A stretch of 64,000 bases of DNA from ZC4RG35 sp036375695 (GCA_036375695.1 DASVBU010000037.1:1-64000), one strand, 5' to 3'. Positions 1-8,175 are shown, counted from the first letter of the stretch. Made by a program: numbers and translations. The notes: a model not told the origin generated them from the letters alone.

Positions 1-900
1 GGCGTGTGCCGCGGCGGCCTCACGAACCCAGGCGCCGTCCTCCCAAGCCTTCACCTTGTGGGCGAGACGGTCGCGGTTCATCGGGCCGAACCCCTTGACC
101 ACCCGCCAGAACTCGTCCCAGTCGATCTCACCGAAGTCGTAATGGCCCCGCTCGGGGTTCCACCGAAGGTCGGGGTCGGGGATGGTCAGCCCGAGGTACT
201 CCGCCTGCGGGACGGTCATGTCGACGAACTGCTGGCGGAGGTCGTCGTTGGACACCCGCTTGATCTTCCACTGCATCGACTGCTCGGTGTGGGTGGAGTC
301 GGTGTCGTGGGGACCGAACATCATCAAGGACGGCCACCACCAGCGGTCCAGCGCGTCCTGGGCCATCGCCTTCTGCTCCGGTGTCCCCTGACAGAGACGC
401 ATCATGATCTCGTAACCCTGGCGCTGGTGGAACGACTCCTCCTTGCAGATCCGCACCATGGCGCGGGCGTATGGTCCGTATGAGCAGCGGGTCAGCATCA
501 CCTGGTTGGTGATCGCCGCACCGTCGACCAGCCAGCCGATGGCACCTATGTCTGCCCACGACAGGGTCGGGTAGTTGAAGATCGACGAGTACTTGTGCTT
601 CCCCTGATGGAGCAGCTCCTGGAGCTCGTCACGACGGACACCGAGGGTCTCCGCCGCCGAGTAGAGGTACAGACCGTGCCCGGCCTCGTCCTGGACCTTG
701 GCCATGAGGATGGCCTTGCGATGCAGACTGGGGGCGCGTGTGATCCAGTTCCCCTCGGGCTGCATCCCGATCACCTCGGAGTGGGCGTGTTGGGCGATCT
801 GACGGATGAGCGTCGACCGGTAGCCCTCGGGCATCCAGTCGGTGGGCTCGATCTTCTCCTCGGCGTCGACCAACGCCTGGAAGCGCTCCTCGGGTGTCAT
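1..900 (-). CDS. paaA: 1,2-phenylacetyl-CoA epoxidase catalytic subunit PaaA (3' end cut off by window edge)
   Basis: Catalytic di-iron subunit of the multicomponent phenylacetyl-CoA epoxidase, which epoxidises the aromatic ring in aerobic phenylacetate degradation. Reading the minus strand from the ATG at 900 gives 300 uninterrupted codons running off base 1; the family is about 310-330 residues, so only a short C-terminus is missing. Two ferritin-like E-x2-H motifs are visible, at residues 72-75 (DEAGH) and 155-158 (EESFH). The rest of a paa cluster (paaB, C, D, E) would lie beyond the left edge. A PaaR-type palindrome sits 15 bases upstream of the start, which supports both the function and the start. 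Identification is by recognition of the family sequence. Confidence 0.93.
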   Translation of the reverse strand, partial: MTPEERFQALVDAEEKIEPTDWMPEGYRSTLIRQIAQHAHSEVIGMQPEGNWITRAPSLHRKAILMAKVQDEAGHGLYLYSAAETLGVRRDELQELLHQGKHKYSSIFNYPTLSWADIGAIGWLVDGAAITNQVMLTRCSYGPYARAMVRICKEESFHQRQGYEIMMRLCQGTPEQKAMAQDALDRWWWPSLMMFGPHDTDSTHTEQSMQWKIKRVSNDDLRQQFVDMTVPQAEYLGLTIPDPDLRWNPERGHYDFGEIDWDEFWRVVKGFGPMNRDRLAHKVKAWEDGAWVREAAAAHA

Positions 901-914
901 GCCACCAGCTTAAC

Positions 915-928
915 CAAACGAGCGTTTG
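915..928. promoter_or_regulatory. PaaR-type (TetR family) operator
   Basis: The 14 bases CAAACGAGCGTTTG form a palindrome that fits the pattern CNAACGNNCGTTNG, which I recall as the operator of the TetR-family phenylacetate repressor PaaR of Thermus. It lies just upstream of paaA and about 57 bases upstream of the plus-strand gene at 986, so it could control both. That PaaR is the regulator is inference; no paaR gene is in the window. Confidence 0.65.
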
Positions 929-985
929 TTTGGATTGGACGGTTCGATCCTGGAACCGTCGGCCCTCGTCGAGCATCGAAAGCTC

Positions 986-1555
986 ATGAGACGGCTGATG
1001 CTGTTGCTCATGGTCGTGGCGACCATGGTCTCCCTGGCCCCTCGCCCCGCCCTGGGTTGCGACTGCGGGATGGTCGAGGATCCCGGGCCGCTGATCGACG
1101 AAGCACACGGTGCGTTCGTGGGGACCATGGTGGGCAAGCACTCCGGTGAGCCGGACCAGTGGAGCGCCACCTACGTCTTCGCCGTGAGCCAGTGGGTCAA
1201 GTCCGACCTCGGGGACAGTGTCGAGGTCGTCTCGGGTATGGACAGCGCCGGCTGTGGATGGGATCAACCGGTGCCCGGTGAGATGGGCGTTCTCCTCTAC
1301 CTCGATGGCGACCGCCTCACCTCGGGCTTGTGCGGAACCATGGACGCCGCCCTACTGGCGGAAGCGGCAGAGGCGTACGAACCGGGCCCTGCCGCGGTGC
1401 CACCCGTCACGCCCGAGGATCTGGGCATCGACGTGACGGGGAACCTCGCCGAATCGGCCACCAACCTCGCCCGCATCAGCATCGCCGCCCTGGCGGCAGC
1501 CGCAGTGGCCGGAGTCGTCGTGACGGCGCGCCGTCGCAGGACGATGGGCGGTTGA
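986..1555 (+). CDS. secreted, membrane-anchored TIMP/NTR-like protein (copy 1)
   Basis: Predicted exported protein of 189 residues, probably displayed on the cell surface. The chosen ATG gives a clean signal peptide ending ...ALG before Cys25; a longer reading from 926 adds 20 residues before the signal peptide. The mature protein would begin with C-x-C (Cys25, Cys27), followed by an FVGTMV strand, YVFAVSQW, and two more Cys (GCGWD and LCGT). This CxC N-terminus with an OB-fold-like strand pattern resembles bacterial tissue-inhibitor-of-metalloproteinase (TIMP/netrin-like) domains. The C-terminus has one membrane helix followed by Arg-Arg-Arg-Arg, so the protein should remain anchored with its domain outside. 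The next gene repeats the same architecture. Function is unknown; the TIMP resemblance is by pattern only. Confidence 0.72.
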   Translation: MRRLMLLLMVVATMVSLAPRPALGCDCGMVEDPGPLIDEAHGAFVGTMVGKHSGEPDQWSATYVFAVSQWVKSDLGDSVEVVSGMDSAGCGWDQPVPGEMGVLLYLDGDRLTSGLCGTMDAALLAEAAEAYEPGPAAVPPVTPEDLGIDVTGNLAESATNLARISIAALAAAAVAGVVVTARRRRTMGG

Positions 1556-1574
1556 TAGCTTGCCGGTGTCACCA

Positions 1575-3062
1575 ATGAGACGTCTCGCCGCCCTCGCTGC
1601 GATGACCTGCCTCATGATCCTCGTTCTCCCTCGACCGGCGTTCGCCTGCTCGTGCGCCTGGCCGCCAGACGTCCAGAGATCTCTCGAGCGCTCGCCGGCG
1701 GCGTTCATAGGGACCGTGATCCGCACCGACACCGCAGCCCTGGGGCTTCTGGGACAGGAGGCCACATACGTGTTCGAGGTGGAGCACTGGGCCAAGGGTG
1801 GGCCCGGCCGAACGATCGAGATCCAGGCCCCCGTCGACACCGGTGGCAACTGCGGGCTCAACCTGAAAGCAGGGGACCGGGTCTCGATGATCCTCTATGA
1901 GAGCGAGGGTCATCTCACCTCCAATTCCTGCACGACCTTCGAGCCCGACATGCTCCTGGGGGTCGTGGCCACGATCCCGGAACCGGACAGTGAGAGCATG
2001 GTCCCCTGGTTGGTGCTTGCCGCGGGGGACGTCTTCGAGGTGCGCGACCGGCAAGGACGTCTGGTCGCCCGACTCGATTCGAGACGCAGCCACGAAGAGT
2101 TCGGCCTGGCAAGCCCGGACTACTTCAGTGTCTGCCCCGGTGGCAAGCGATTCGTCCACGTGACCTCTGCCACCCTCGCCATCTGGGACGCGCAGACACT
2201 CGAGATCCTGGAGCAGATCGACCTCGGTGGCACCCAGGGCTGGGAGCCGTTCTGCCGCGATGAGGAGGCCGGCGACATCCTCCTGTCGGTGGCCCAGGAT
2301 GGCGGGTATGCGGTGATCGACCCCGTATCCGGGGAAACGATCATCGGCCCGGGAGCAGCCGTCGTCGGGATAGGGGCGACCCATGCCGCGATCGAAGATG
2401 GAGTCGGCGGGGTGGCGCTGGTGGAACTGGAGACCGAGGACCTGGTCGTATTGGTCCCGGTGTCGCTGGACGCCAGCTACTACTCGGTCGCCGAGCCCAA
2501 CCCGTGGAACGAGACCACGGCCGTGTTGACCAGCCCGGTGGTCGAAGACTCGCGCCCGACTCTCCGGATCTTCCGACATGGGGATCTCGTCGAGGAGACC
2601 GAACTCGACACCGCGGCCGAGCTGGTCGGCTGGCTCGACGAGACCACCCTCCTGGTCATCCAATCACCGTCGCAAGACCTGCTGGCCCTGGATGTGACCG
2701 GTGATGTGGTCGCCAGGCTGGAAGCCACGCCCGCCTGGGCATTCGCCGTCGAAGGCCACGCCGCCGTGACCGTGATCGGGACCGAAGTGGTCCGCTTCGA
2801 CCCGCGGGCGGGGACGAGGGAGATCGTGGCCACGCTGCCGGAGGAATCGGCAGGCTTGGCACCGGTGATGGTGCTGGCGGGTTCCGAGCCGGTCGAAGAG
2901 CCCCACACCGTCCTCACCGTGCCGCCCATTGCCGAAGCGTCGGACGAAGCGCCTGCCGAGACGGCGCTGGTGGCGAGGATCGTGCTCGGTGCGATGGTGG
3001 TGTTCGCCACGGGAGCCGCGCTCGTGGTGGCGCGGCGGAGACGGTCAGTCGAAGAGCAGTGA
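1575..3062 (+). CDS. secreted TIMP/NTR-like protein with beta-propeller-like extension (copy 2)
   Basis: A 495-residue paralogue of the gene just before it. Signal peptide ending ...RPAFA, then C-S-C at the predicted mature N-terminus, FIGTVI, YVFEVEHWAKG, a third Cys in GNCGLN and a fourth in SNSCTT: the same four-Cys pattern as copy 1. After about residue 135 comes a long beta-rich region with repeated V-x-D and 'LAIWDAQTLE'-type WD/YVTN-like strands, then a C-terminal membrane helix and RRRR tail. The ATG at 1575 places the Arg pair of the signal peptide at the very start; a TTG at 1560 is possible. The pair is probably co-transcribed (about 19 bases apart). The 3' end overlaps the convergent gene by 18 bases. 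No enzymatic residue is evident; a binding or inhibitory role is inference. Confidence 0.75.
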   Translation: MRRLAALAAMTCLMILVLPRPAFACSCAWPPDVQRSLERSPAAFIGTVIRTDTAALGLLGQEATYVFEVEHWAKGGPGRTIEIQAPVDTGGNCGLNLKAGDRVSMILYESEGHLTSNSCTTFEPDMLLGVVATIPEPDSESMVPWLVLAAGDVFEVRDRQGRLVARLDSRRSHEEFGLASPDYFSVCPGGKRFVHVTSATLAIWDAQTLEILEQIDLGGTQGWEPFCRDEEAGDILLSVAQDGGYAVIDPVSGETIIGPGAAVVGIGATHAAIEDGVGGVALVELETEDLVVLVPVSLDASYYSVAEPNPWNETTAVLTSPVVEDSRPTLRIFRHGDLVEETELDTAAELVGWLDETTLLVIQSPSQDLLALDVTGDVVARLEATPAWAFAVEGHAAVTVIGTEVVRFDPRAGTREIVATLPEESAGLAPVMVLAGSEPVEEPHTVLTVPPIAEASDEAPAETALVARIVLGAMVVFATGAALVVARRRRSVEEQ

Positions 3063-3803
3063 CAGGCAGGTGAGGCCGCCGTCCGCCTTCTGGAACTCCG
3101 TGGTGTCCGTCCAACCCACTTCGTAGCCGGCACCCTGGAGCGTGCCGATGGTCATCGGCGAGTTGGCCGTGACGATCACGCGCCCGTCGTGGAGGCGGAG
3201 GGCGCTCCCATCCTTCTCCGCCGGAGGCTTCTCGATGAGCCGGTAGCCGACGAACGTCGCCGGATCGGTGCAATCCGACGCGATGAGCAGGGTCTCGTCG
3301 TCGATCGGCACCACCGCCGACTTGAGGTGGAGCACCTTCGAAACCGGCGCCGCCACCACCCGGAAGCCGTACTGGGAGGCGATCTCGGCGAACTGGGCGA
3401 TCCCGGCGTCGTTGGTGCGGGCCGACCGGCCGATGAAGACGTCCTTGCCCACCCTCATCACGTCGCCGCCATCCATCGTGCCCGGTTCCGTGATGTGGTG
3501 GACCGGCATCAGCCCGGCCAGCGCCTCCGCCACCGGCCCGGTCTCGGGTCGTCGCGACTGGGCTCCGGGCCTCGTGATGATGGCGAAAGCGTCGAGCACG
3601 ACGGCAGTGTCCTCGATGAAGGGACAGTCGGGGCAGTTCTCGTCGGCCGGGACGACCGTGACCTCATAGCCGGCCTCGGAGAGCATCTGCCGGTAGGCGG
3701 CGTGCTGCTCCCGGGCCCGGTTCACGTCGAGGACCGGGCGGCCGCCCATGGTCAGGGCGTCGACGAAAGTGTCAGGTACCTCACGAACGATCGCTCTCGG
3801 CAT
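3045..3803 (-). CDS. dimethylarginine dimethylaminohydrolase (DDAH)-family protein
   Basis: Guanidino-group-modifying hydrolase of the pentein fold, 252 residues, full length for bacterial DDAH. It would hydrolyse N-methylated arginine (or a related substrate) to citrulline and a methylamine. Visible signature elements are CPFIEDTAVV near the N-terminus (acidic substrate-binding residues), GTMDGGDVMRVG, the His in VLHLKSAV, and the C-terminal catalytic Cys246 in GGLTCLSLLF. It overlaps the end of the convergent surface-protein gene. The downstream DUF952 and ABC-F genes run the other side of its start. Substrate cannot be fixed from sequence. Confidence 0.9.
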   Translation of the reverse strand: MPRAIVREVPDTFVDALTMGGRPVLDVNRAREQHAAYRQMLSEAGYEVTVVPADENCPDCPFIEDTAVVLDAFAIITRPGAQSRRPETGPVAEALAGLMPVHHITEPGTMDGGDVMRVGKDVFIGRSARTNDAGIAQFAEIASQYGFRVVAAPVSKVLHLKSAVVPIDDETLLIASDCTDPATFVGYRLIEKPPAEKDGSALRLHDGRVIVTANSPMTIGTLQGAGYEVGWTDTTEFQKADGGLTCLSLLFD

Positions 3804-3821
3804 CGCGGCAGCCTAGGACGC

Positions 3822-4178
3822 TCAGGCGCCCCACTCGAAACCACCGTCGCCGAAGCGAGCGGAGTGCACTGCCACCACCCAGTCCGGGTCAATGGGCCCG
3901 TAGATGTGCGGGAAGAGCTCACCGGCGCCGCCGTCCTCCATGCGGACCTCGACACCGGCGCGCTCGGCCGCCCCGGCATCGATCTCGAGCACCACGAGGG
4001 GCCCGTCGTGATCCCGATAGATGGAGTCGGCCACCCTCCTCACCTGGTCGGCCGTCGCCGAGCAATGGATGAAACCCACCTGGTCGAGGGGGGCATCCCT
4101 CGTCGACCAGCGGTACTCCCCTTTTGCCACCGCCTCCTCCCATTGCCGGAGATCGGCGATGTGGAGAAACACCGTCAC
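3822..4178 (-). CDS. DUF952 domain-containing protein
   Basis: A 118-residue cytoplasmic protein of the DUF952 family. Typical motifs are FIHCS at about residue 37 and ELFPHIYGP near residue 87, followed by VVAV. The family is of unknown function and has been compared to a small ADP-ribose-binding-like or GST-associated fold; I make no functional claim. Its start overlaps the stop of the upstream ABC-F gene by 4 bases (ATGA), so the two are translationally coupled on the minus strand. Confidence 0.88.
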   Translation of the reverse strand: MTVFLHIADLRQWEEAVAKGEYRWSTRDAPLDQVGFIHCSATADQVRRVADSIYRDHDGPLVVLEIDAGAAERAGVEVRMEDGGAGELFPHIYGPIDPDWVVAVHSARFGDGGFEWGA

Positions 4179-5773
4179 GCCAGGGCAACCAGGTCGAGCA
4201 GCTCCTCGTCGAAGTACCGCATCTCGCCATCCGGCATGAGGACGGCCCGGTCGGGGCCGAGCTGGGCGACGAAATCGGTGTCATGGCTTACCAACACCAC
4301 GGTGCCGTCGTAGAGGGTGAGCGCGTCGAGCAACGCCTCCCTGGCCTGCGGATCGAGGTTGTTGGTCGGCTCGTCGAGCAGCAACACGTTGGGCCGGGCG
4401 ACGAACAGCATCGCCAGGGCGAGCTTGGTCTTCTCGCCACCGGAGAGCGTCCCGGCATCTTGCTCCACCTTGTCGGCGAGAAGGAACAGACCGAGGACCG
4501 ACCGGAGTGTCTGGTCGGGGAGACGCCCCACCGACCGCATGTGGTCGATCACGGTCTTTCCCGGGATGATCTGCTCGTGCTCCTGGGCGTAGTACCCGAC
4601 CGTGGTCTTGTGTCCCAATTCGACCTCGCCCAGGTCGGCGGTCTCGACGCCGGCAAGGATCTTGAGCAACGTCGTCTTCCCGGCGCCATTGAGCCCGAGG
4701 AGCAGCATCCGCTCCCCGCGCTCCACGGCGAACTCGATGTCGACGAAGACGAGGTTGTCGCCATAGGCCTTGGCGAGCCCGCTGGCGACCAGGGGGACCC
4801 TCCCCGACGGCGCCGGCTGCGGGAAGGAGAGACGGATCCGGCTGTCCGACTTGTCCACTTCGACCAGCTCGCGCTTCAATCGCTCGACACGGGTCTCCAT
4901 GGCCCTGGCCACCCGGGCCATCCTCTCGGTTCGCCCCTTGAACCGCCGGATGTTCTCTTCGAGCCTGTCGATGACTTCCTCCTGGTGGCGCCGGGTCCGC
5001 TCCTGCTGTTCGCGTCGGCGGTCCCGCTCCACCAGGTAGTGCGAGTAGGTGCCCCGGTAGGACTCCAGCTTTCCGTTCTCCAGCGCCAGCACCGACGTGA
5101 TCGCCTCGTCCAGAAGCGGAAGGTCATGGGAGATGACCAGGACCCCTCCCTTGTAGGAGGCGATCCAGTCGATCAACCAGGCCTTGGCGTCGAGATCCAG
5201 GTGGTTGGTGGGCTCGTCGAGCAGCAGGATGTCGGTCTCGGCGAACAGGATGCGCGCCAACTCGACGCGCCGTCGCTGGCCGCCGGACATGGTCCGGACG
5301 GGCTGGTCCAACTCCGCGGCGCCGATGCCGAGAGAAGCCGCGATCCGCTTCGCCTCCGCCTCCGCCACCAGGCCGCCCTTGGCCTCGAACTCCTCGAGAA
5401 GCCTCGTGAAGCGGGCGATGCCGCGGTCACGCTCCTCGCCGTCGAGATCGTGGAGACGCGCTCTCGCATGCTCGATCCGGCGCTGCATGGCGCCGATCTC
5501 CCGCGCCATGAGGATGCGCTCGAGCGCGGTGGCATCGGGATGCTCCAGGTCGGGCAATGCCGCCTCCTGGGAGAAGTATCCGATGCGCCCCGAGCGGAGG
5601 ATGACCCCCGACGCCGGCTCGAGGTCGCCGTGCAGTGTCTTCATCAGGGTGGTCTTGCCCGCCCCGTTGCGGCCGACGAGCCCGATCTTGTCCCCTGCTT
5701 GCACGCTGAAGGAGGCGTCCTGGAGCAGCGTCCGGATGCCGGCTTCGATTACGAGGTCGCGTGCGATCAGCAT
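4175..5773 (-). CDS. ABC-F family ATPase (ribosome-associated)
   Basis: Soluble ABC-F protein with two nucleotide-binding domains and no membrane segment, 532 residues. First Walker A is VGRNGAGKTTL at about residue 34, first signature MSGGQRRRVELA, Walker B ILLLDEPTNHLD; the linker has the charged, Arg/Glu-rich helices typical of the ABC-F interdomain region; second Walker A LGLNGAGKTTL, signature LSGGEKTKLALA, Walker B VLLLDEPTNNLD. ABC-F proteins act on the ribosome in translation or antibiotic resistance; which member this is cannot be decided here. It ends in a 4-base overlap with DUF952. Confidence 0.93.
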   Translation of the reverse strand: MLIARDLVIEAGIRTLLQDASFSVQAGDKIGLVGRNGAGKTTLMKTLHGDLEPASGVILRSGRIGYFSQEAALPDLEHPDATALERILMAREIGAMQRRIEHARARLHDLDGEERDRGIARFTRLLEEFEAKGGLVAEAEAKRIAASLGIGAAELDQPVRTMSGGQRRRVELARILFAETDILLLDEPTNHLDLDAKAWLIDWIASYKGGVLVISHDLPLLDEAITSVLALENGKLESYRGTYSHYLVERDRRREQQERTRRHQEEVIDRLEENIRRFKGRTERMARVARAMETRVERLKRELVEVDKSDSRIRLSFPQPAPSGRVPLVASGLAKAYGDNLVFVDIEFAVERGERMLLLGLNGAGKTTLLKILAGVETADLGEVELGHKTTVGYYAQEHEQIIPGKTVIDHMRSVGRLPDQTLRSVLGLFLLADKVEQDAGTLSGGEKTKLALAMLFVARPNVLLLDEPTNNLDPQAREALLDALTLYDGTVVLVSHDTDFVAQLGPDRAVLMPDGEMRYFDEELLDLVALA

Positions 5774-5858
5774 GGTGGGAAGGAATGTGGTCAGTGTAAG
5801 GAGCGACCCTCCTCAACCGGTCGGGATTATTCGCCATCTCCACGGCTAACTTGCCCTG

Positions 5859-6296
5859 ATGCCCTCCCAGACCTTCCGACACAGCGCCCACAGCGCGGCG
5901 CCGCAGGCATCGGTGTGGGCGTCGCTCGACGAGGTGGAGACCTGGGAGCGGATCCCTGGCGTCGACAGCGTGGTCTCCTCGGAGCGGGACGAAGCCGGCG
6001 CGCTGAAGTCGTTCTCGTTCCAGGCCATGGTCGGTGGGAGACCGTATCTCGGCCGGGCGACACTCCTGGAGAGCACCGAGCCCGAGCGCGTCTCGTGGAG
6101 GATCGAGAGCCCCGATCTCGGTGGCTCGGTGGCGGTCGGCCTGGCCCCGGACGGCGCCGGGACCACCGTCACGGTGGAGTTGACGGTCACCGTCGACGGC
6201 TTCCTGGCCTCCATGTTCTTCCCGATGATCACCGGTGCTCTGGGTCGGGGGTTTCCCGAGGCGGTCGAGGAGTTCGCCGCCTCCTTCCAGCCCTGA
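5859..6296 (+). CDS. SRPBCC (START-like) family protein
   Basis: A 145-residue protein with the SRPBCC/Bet v1-like pattern: an N-terminal beta strand and helix (ASVWASLDEVETWERIPGV), central beta sheet ending in TTVTVELTVTV, and a long C-terminal helix (GFPEAVEEFAASF). Such proteins bind hydrophobic ligands in a deep pocket. It is transcribed divergently from the ABC-F gene and convergently with the uracil-DNA glycosylase, so it is probably a single-gene unit. No ligand can be named. A second SRPBCC gene of a different subgroup lies at 7326. Confidence 0.75.
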   Translation: MPSQTFRHSAHSAAPQASVWASLDEVETWERIPGVDSVVSSERDEAGALKSFSFQAMVGGRPYLGRATLLESTEPERVSWRIESPDLGGSVAVGLAPDGAGTTVTVELTVTVDGFLASMFFPMITGALGRGFPEAVEEFAASFQP

Positions 6297-6302
6297 TCGG
6301 GC

Positions 6303-7007
6303 TCAGGCGGCGAGTGCCCTGGCTCGTTCGAAGACCCCGTCCAGCATCTCGGCTCTCAGCCGACCGGTGAAGGTGTTCTGCTGGGAGGGGTGGTAGCTGG
6401 CGAGGAGGGTCGGCCCGCCCCGCAGATTCAATTCCGAGCCGTGACCGAACCTCGGCTTCGGGCGGGGGACTTCCCATCCCAGACCGGGACCGTGCTTGAG
6501 CACCTGGTCGAAGGCAAGCCCGCCCAGGGCCACGACGACCCTGAGGCCGGGACGGGAGAGCTCGGGGAGGAGCCATCGGGAACAGTTGGCCACCTCCTCC
6601 CGGGTGGGACGGTTCTGGGGCGGGGCGCACCGCACCGTGGCGGTGATGCGCAGACCGGCCAACTCGAGCCCGTCACCGACGTGTGACGAGGTCGGCTGAT
6701 TGGCGAACCCCGTCCGGTACAGGGAGGCGAAGAGGAAGTCACCCGAGCGGTCGCCCGTGAACATGCGGCCGGTCCGGTTGCCGCCGTGAGCCGCGGGCGC
6801 CAGCCCCACGATCAGGACGGGAGCATCTGGATCGCCGAGGGAAGGGACCGGCCGGCCCCAGTACTCCTGATCCTCGAAGGCCGCCCGTTTCTCCCTGGCG
6901 ACCCGCTCGCGCCACTCGACGAGACGCGGGCACAGGCGGCAATCGATCACATCCACGACGCCGACGGTAGCGGTCTGTTTTGTAACTTTTGACTTACCGT
7001 TAGTCAT
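6303..7007 (-). CDS. udgB: uracil-DNA glycosylase, family 5 (UdgB)
   Basis: Fe-S uracil-DNA glycosylase of the UDGb/family 5 type, which excises uracil and other deaminated bases to start base-excision repair. Motif A is GLAPAAHGGNRTGRMFTGD and the C-terminal motif is HPSQQNTFTG, both typical for this family; CRLC at residues 23-26 and two further Cys in the middle are the expected cluster ligands. The ATG at 7007 lies inside a repeated element shared with the divergent arsR promoter region, so a start further downstream, such as a GTG just before the CRLC segment, is quite possible. Roughly 210-230 residues in either case. Confidence 0.9.
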   Translation of the reverse strand: MTNGKSKVTKQTATVGVVDVIDCRLCPRLVEWRERVAREKRAAFEDQEYWGRPVPSLGDPDAPVLIVGLAPAAHGGNRTGRMFTGDRSGDFLFASLYRTGFANQPTSSHVGDGLELAGLRITATVRCAPPQNRPTREEVANCSRWLLPELSRPGLRVVVALGGLAFDQVLKHGPGLGWEVPRPKPRFGHGSELNLRGGPTLLASYHPSQQNTFTGRLRAEMLDGVFERARALAA

Positions 7008-7018
7008 CGCTTACCGTT
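6991..7018. promoter_or_regulatory. direct repeat in the udgB-arsR intergenic region, candidate ArsR operator
   Basis: The nonamer CTTACCGTT occurs at 6993-7001 and again at 7010-7018, 17 bases apart, and GACT...AGTC brackets the first copy as a short inverted repeat. The second copy ends 5 bases before the arsR start codon. The position fits an autoregulatory operator; which protein binds it is inference. Confidence 0.4.
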
Positions 7019-7023
7019 TCACC

Positions 7024-7329
7024 ATGGATGCCGGTCAGCAACTGGCGGCTTTGGCCGACCCGACCCGCCGGGCGATCTTCGAGAGCCTGGCGCGTCGTCC
7101 CATGGCGGTAGGAGCACTGGCCCAGAAGCATCCGGTGAGCCGCCCTGCCGTGTCCCAGCACCTGAAGGTGCTGTCCGACGCGGGCCTGGTGAGATCCCGC
7201 CCCGACGGGACCAGACGCATCTACTCGGTCGACCCGAAGGGGATGGAGGCGCTCAGGCAGTGGCTGGAATCGACGTGGGACGTGGTCCTCGATCATTTCG
7301 AGGCCGCAGCGAGAAGGGAGTTGCCATGA
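7024..7329 (+). CDS. ArsR-family winged-helix transcriptional regulator
   Basis: A 101-residue one-domain repressor-like protein. N-terminal LAALADPTRRAIFESLARRPMAVGALA and the recognition helix region RPAVSQHLKVL, followed by a wing with SRPDGTRRIYSVDPKG, are characteristic of the ArsR subgroup that is paired with SRPBCC/AHSA1 proteins. There are no Cys residues to form a metal site, so metal sensing is unlikely. Its stop overlaps the next start (ATGA at 7326-7329), indicating a two-gene operon with the SRPBCC gene. Confidence 0.92.
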   Translation: MDAGQQLAALADPTRRAIFESLARRPMAVGALAQKHPVSRPAVSQHLKVLSDAGLVRSRPDGTRRIYSVDPKGMEALRQWLESTWDVVLDHFEAAARRELP

Positions 7330-7781
7330 CCGTGGAGCCGATCGTCAAGACCCGTCACGTGCCGGTGCCGGTGGAGAAGGCCTTCGAGCTGTTCACCGAG
7401 CGCCTCGACACTTGGTGGCCCCTCCACACCCACTCGATCTCCGCCGACGAGGAGACCGGCACCCTCCCCGTGGGCGTGAGGTTCGAAGGGCGGTTGGGCG
7501 GCCAGGTGGTCGAGATCGGCGCCGACGGGACGGAGTACGTCTGGGCCGAGGTGGTCGCCTGGGATCCGCCGCATCGGTTCGAGTTGTCCTGGCACCCCAC
7601 GATGAACCCGATCGCGGGCTCCATCCTCGAAATCCGCTTCTCCCCCAGTGAGCAGGGCACGCAGCTGTACCTAGAACACCGGGGTTGGGAGGCGTTTGGC
7701 GAGCGCGCCCTCGAGCTCCGGGGCTCCTACGACCCGGGGTGGGACCAGGTGCTGGTCGCCCTCGACGCGGCCTTCGTCTGA
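7326..7781 (+). CDS. AHSA1-type SRPBCC family protein
   Basis: A 151-residue START-like protein of the Aha1/SRPBCC group: VPVPVEKAFELFTERLDTWWPL at the N-terminus, VGVRFEGRLGG, WDPPHRFELSWHP and a C-terminal GWEAFGER/GWDQVLVALDAAF helix. Translationally coupled to the ArsR regulator by a 4-base overlap; ArsR-SRPBCC pairs are widespread in actinobacteria, but their ligand is generally unknown. Its stop is 4 bases from the convergent atpC stop. Confidence 0.88.
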   Translation: MTVEPIVKTRHVPVPVEKAFELFTERLDTWWPLHTHSISADEETGTLPVGVRFEGRLGGQVVEIGADGTEYVWAEVVAWDPPHRFELSWHPTMNPIAGSILEIRFSPSEQGTQLYLEHRGWEAFGERALELRGSYDPGWDQVLVALDAAFV

Positions 7782-7785
7782 GGGC

Positions 7786-8115
7786 TCAGCCCTCTTCGTC
7801 GGACGCGGCCTCGGCCAGCTCGGCGGCAACCTGCTTGGCCTCGGCACGATCCGCGGCGATCAGGGCGCGGTCGGTGATCAGGGTCACCTGGTTGTCGAGC
7901 ACCTGGATGAACCCGCCATGGACCCCGATCGTCACCCGTGGCCCGTCGACCGGGTCGATGTGCACCGGCCCGGTGGCCAGGGCGCCCATCAGGGGCTCGT
8001 GGTTGGCCATGATCCCGAGCTCACCCTCGGGGGTGCGGGCCACGACGATCGTGGCCTCACCACTCCACACGGTGGCTTCCGGCGAGACCACGTCCACCCG
8101 AAACGCCTCAGCCAT
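7786..8115 (-). CDS. atpC: F1Fo ATP synthase epsilon subunit
   Basis: Last gene of the ATP synthase operon. 109 residues: the N-terminal beta-sandwich (FRVDVVSPEATVWSG, GELGIMANHEPLMGAL, GGFIQVLDNQVTLITD) is complete, but only one C-terminal helix (ALIAADRAEAKQVAAELAEA) follows, so the subunit is shorter than the roughly 130-140 residues usual for epsilon with a two-helix inhibitory domain. Epsilon couples the c-ring to the catalytic head and can inhibit ATP hydrolysis. Sixty bases separate it from atpD. Confidence 0.93.
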   Translation of the reverse strand: MAEAFRVDVVSPEATVWSGEATIVVARTPEGELGIMANHEPLMGALATGPVHIDPVDGPRVTIGVHGGFIQVLDNQVTLITDRALIAADRAEAKQVAAELAEAASDEEG

Positions 8116-8175
8116 CGCTCCGACCTCTCTCGCCGCCGATCTGTCGGGGTGCGGCGCACGGGGTGCGGGGTACGT

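Noticed and set aside
4124..6370. Plus-strand open frame of about 750 codons opposite the ABC-F gene
   Set aside because: Covers an unmistakable ABC-F protein on the other strand and shows no recognisable domain.
8141..8175. Repeat element GGGGTGCGG...GGGGTGCGGGGTAC between atpD and atpC
   Set aside because: Too short and GC-rich to separate from chance; it shows some likeness to the other repeats but no long exact match.
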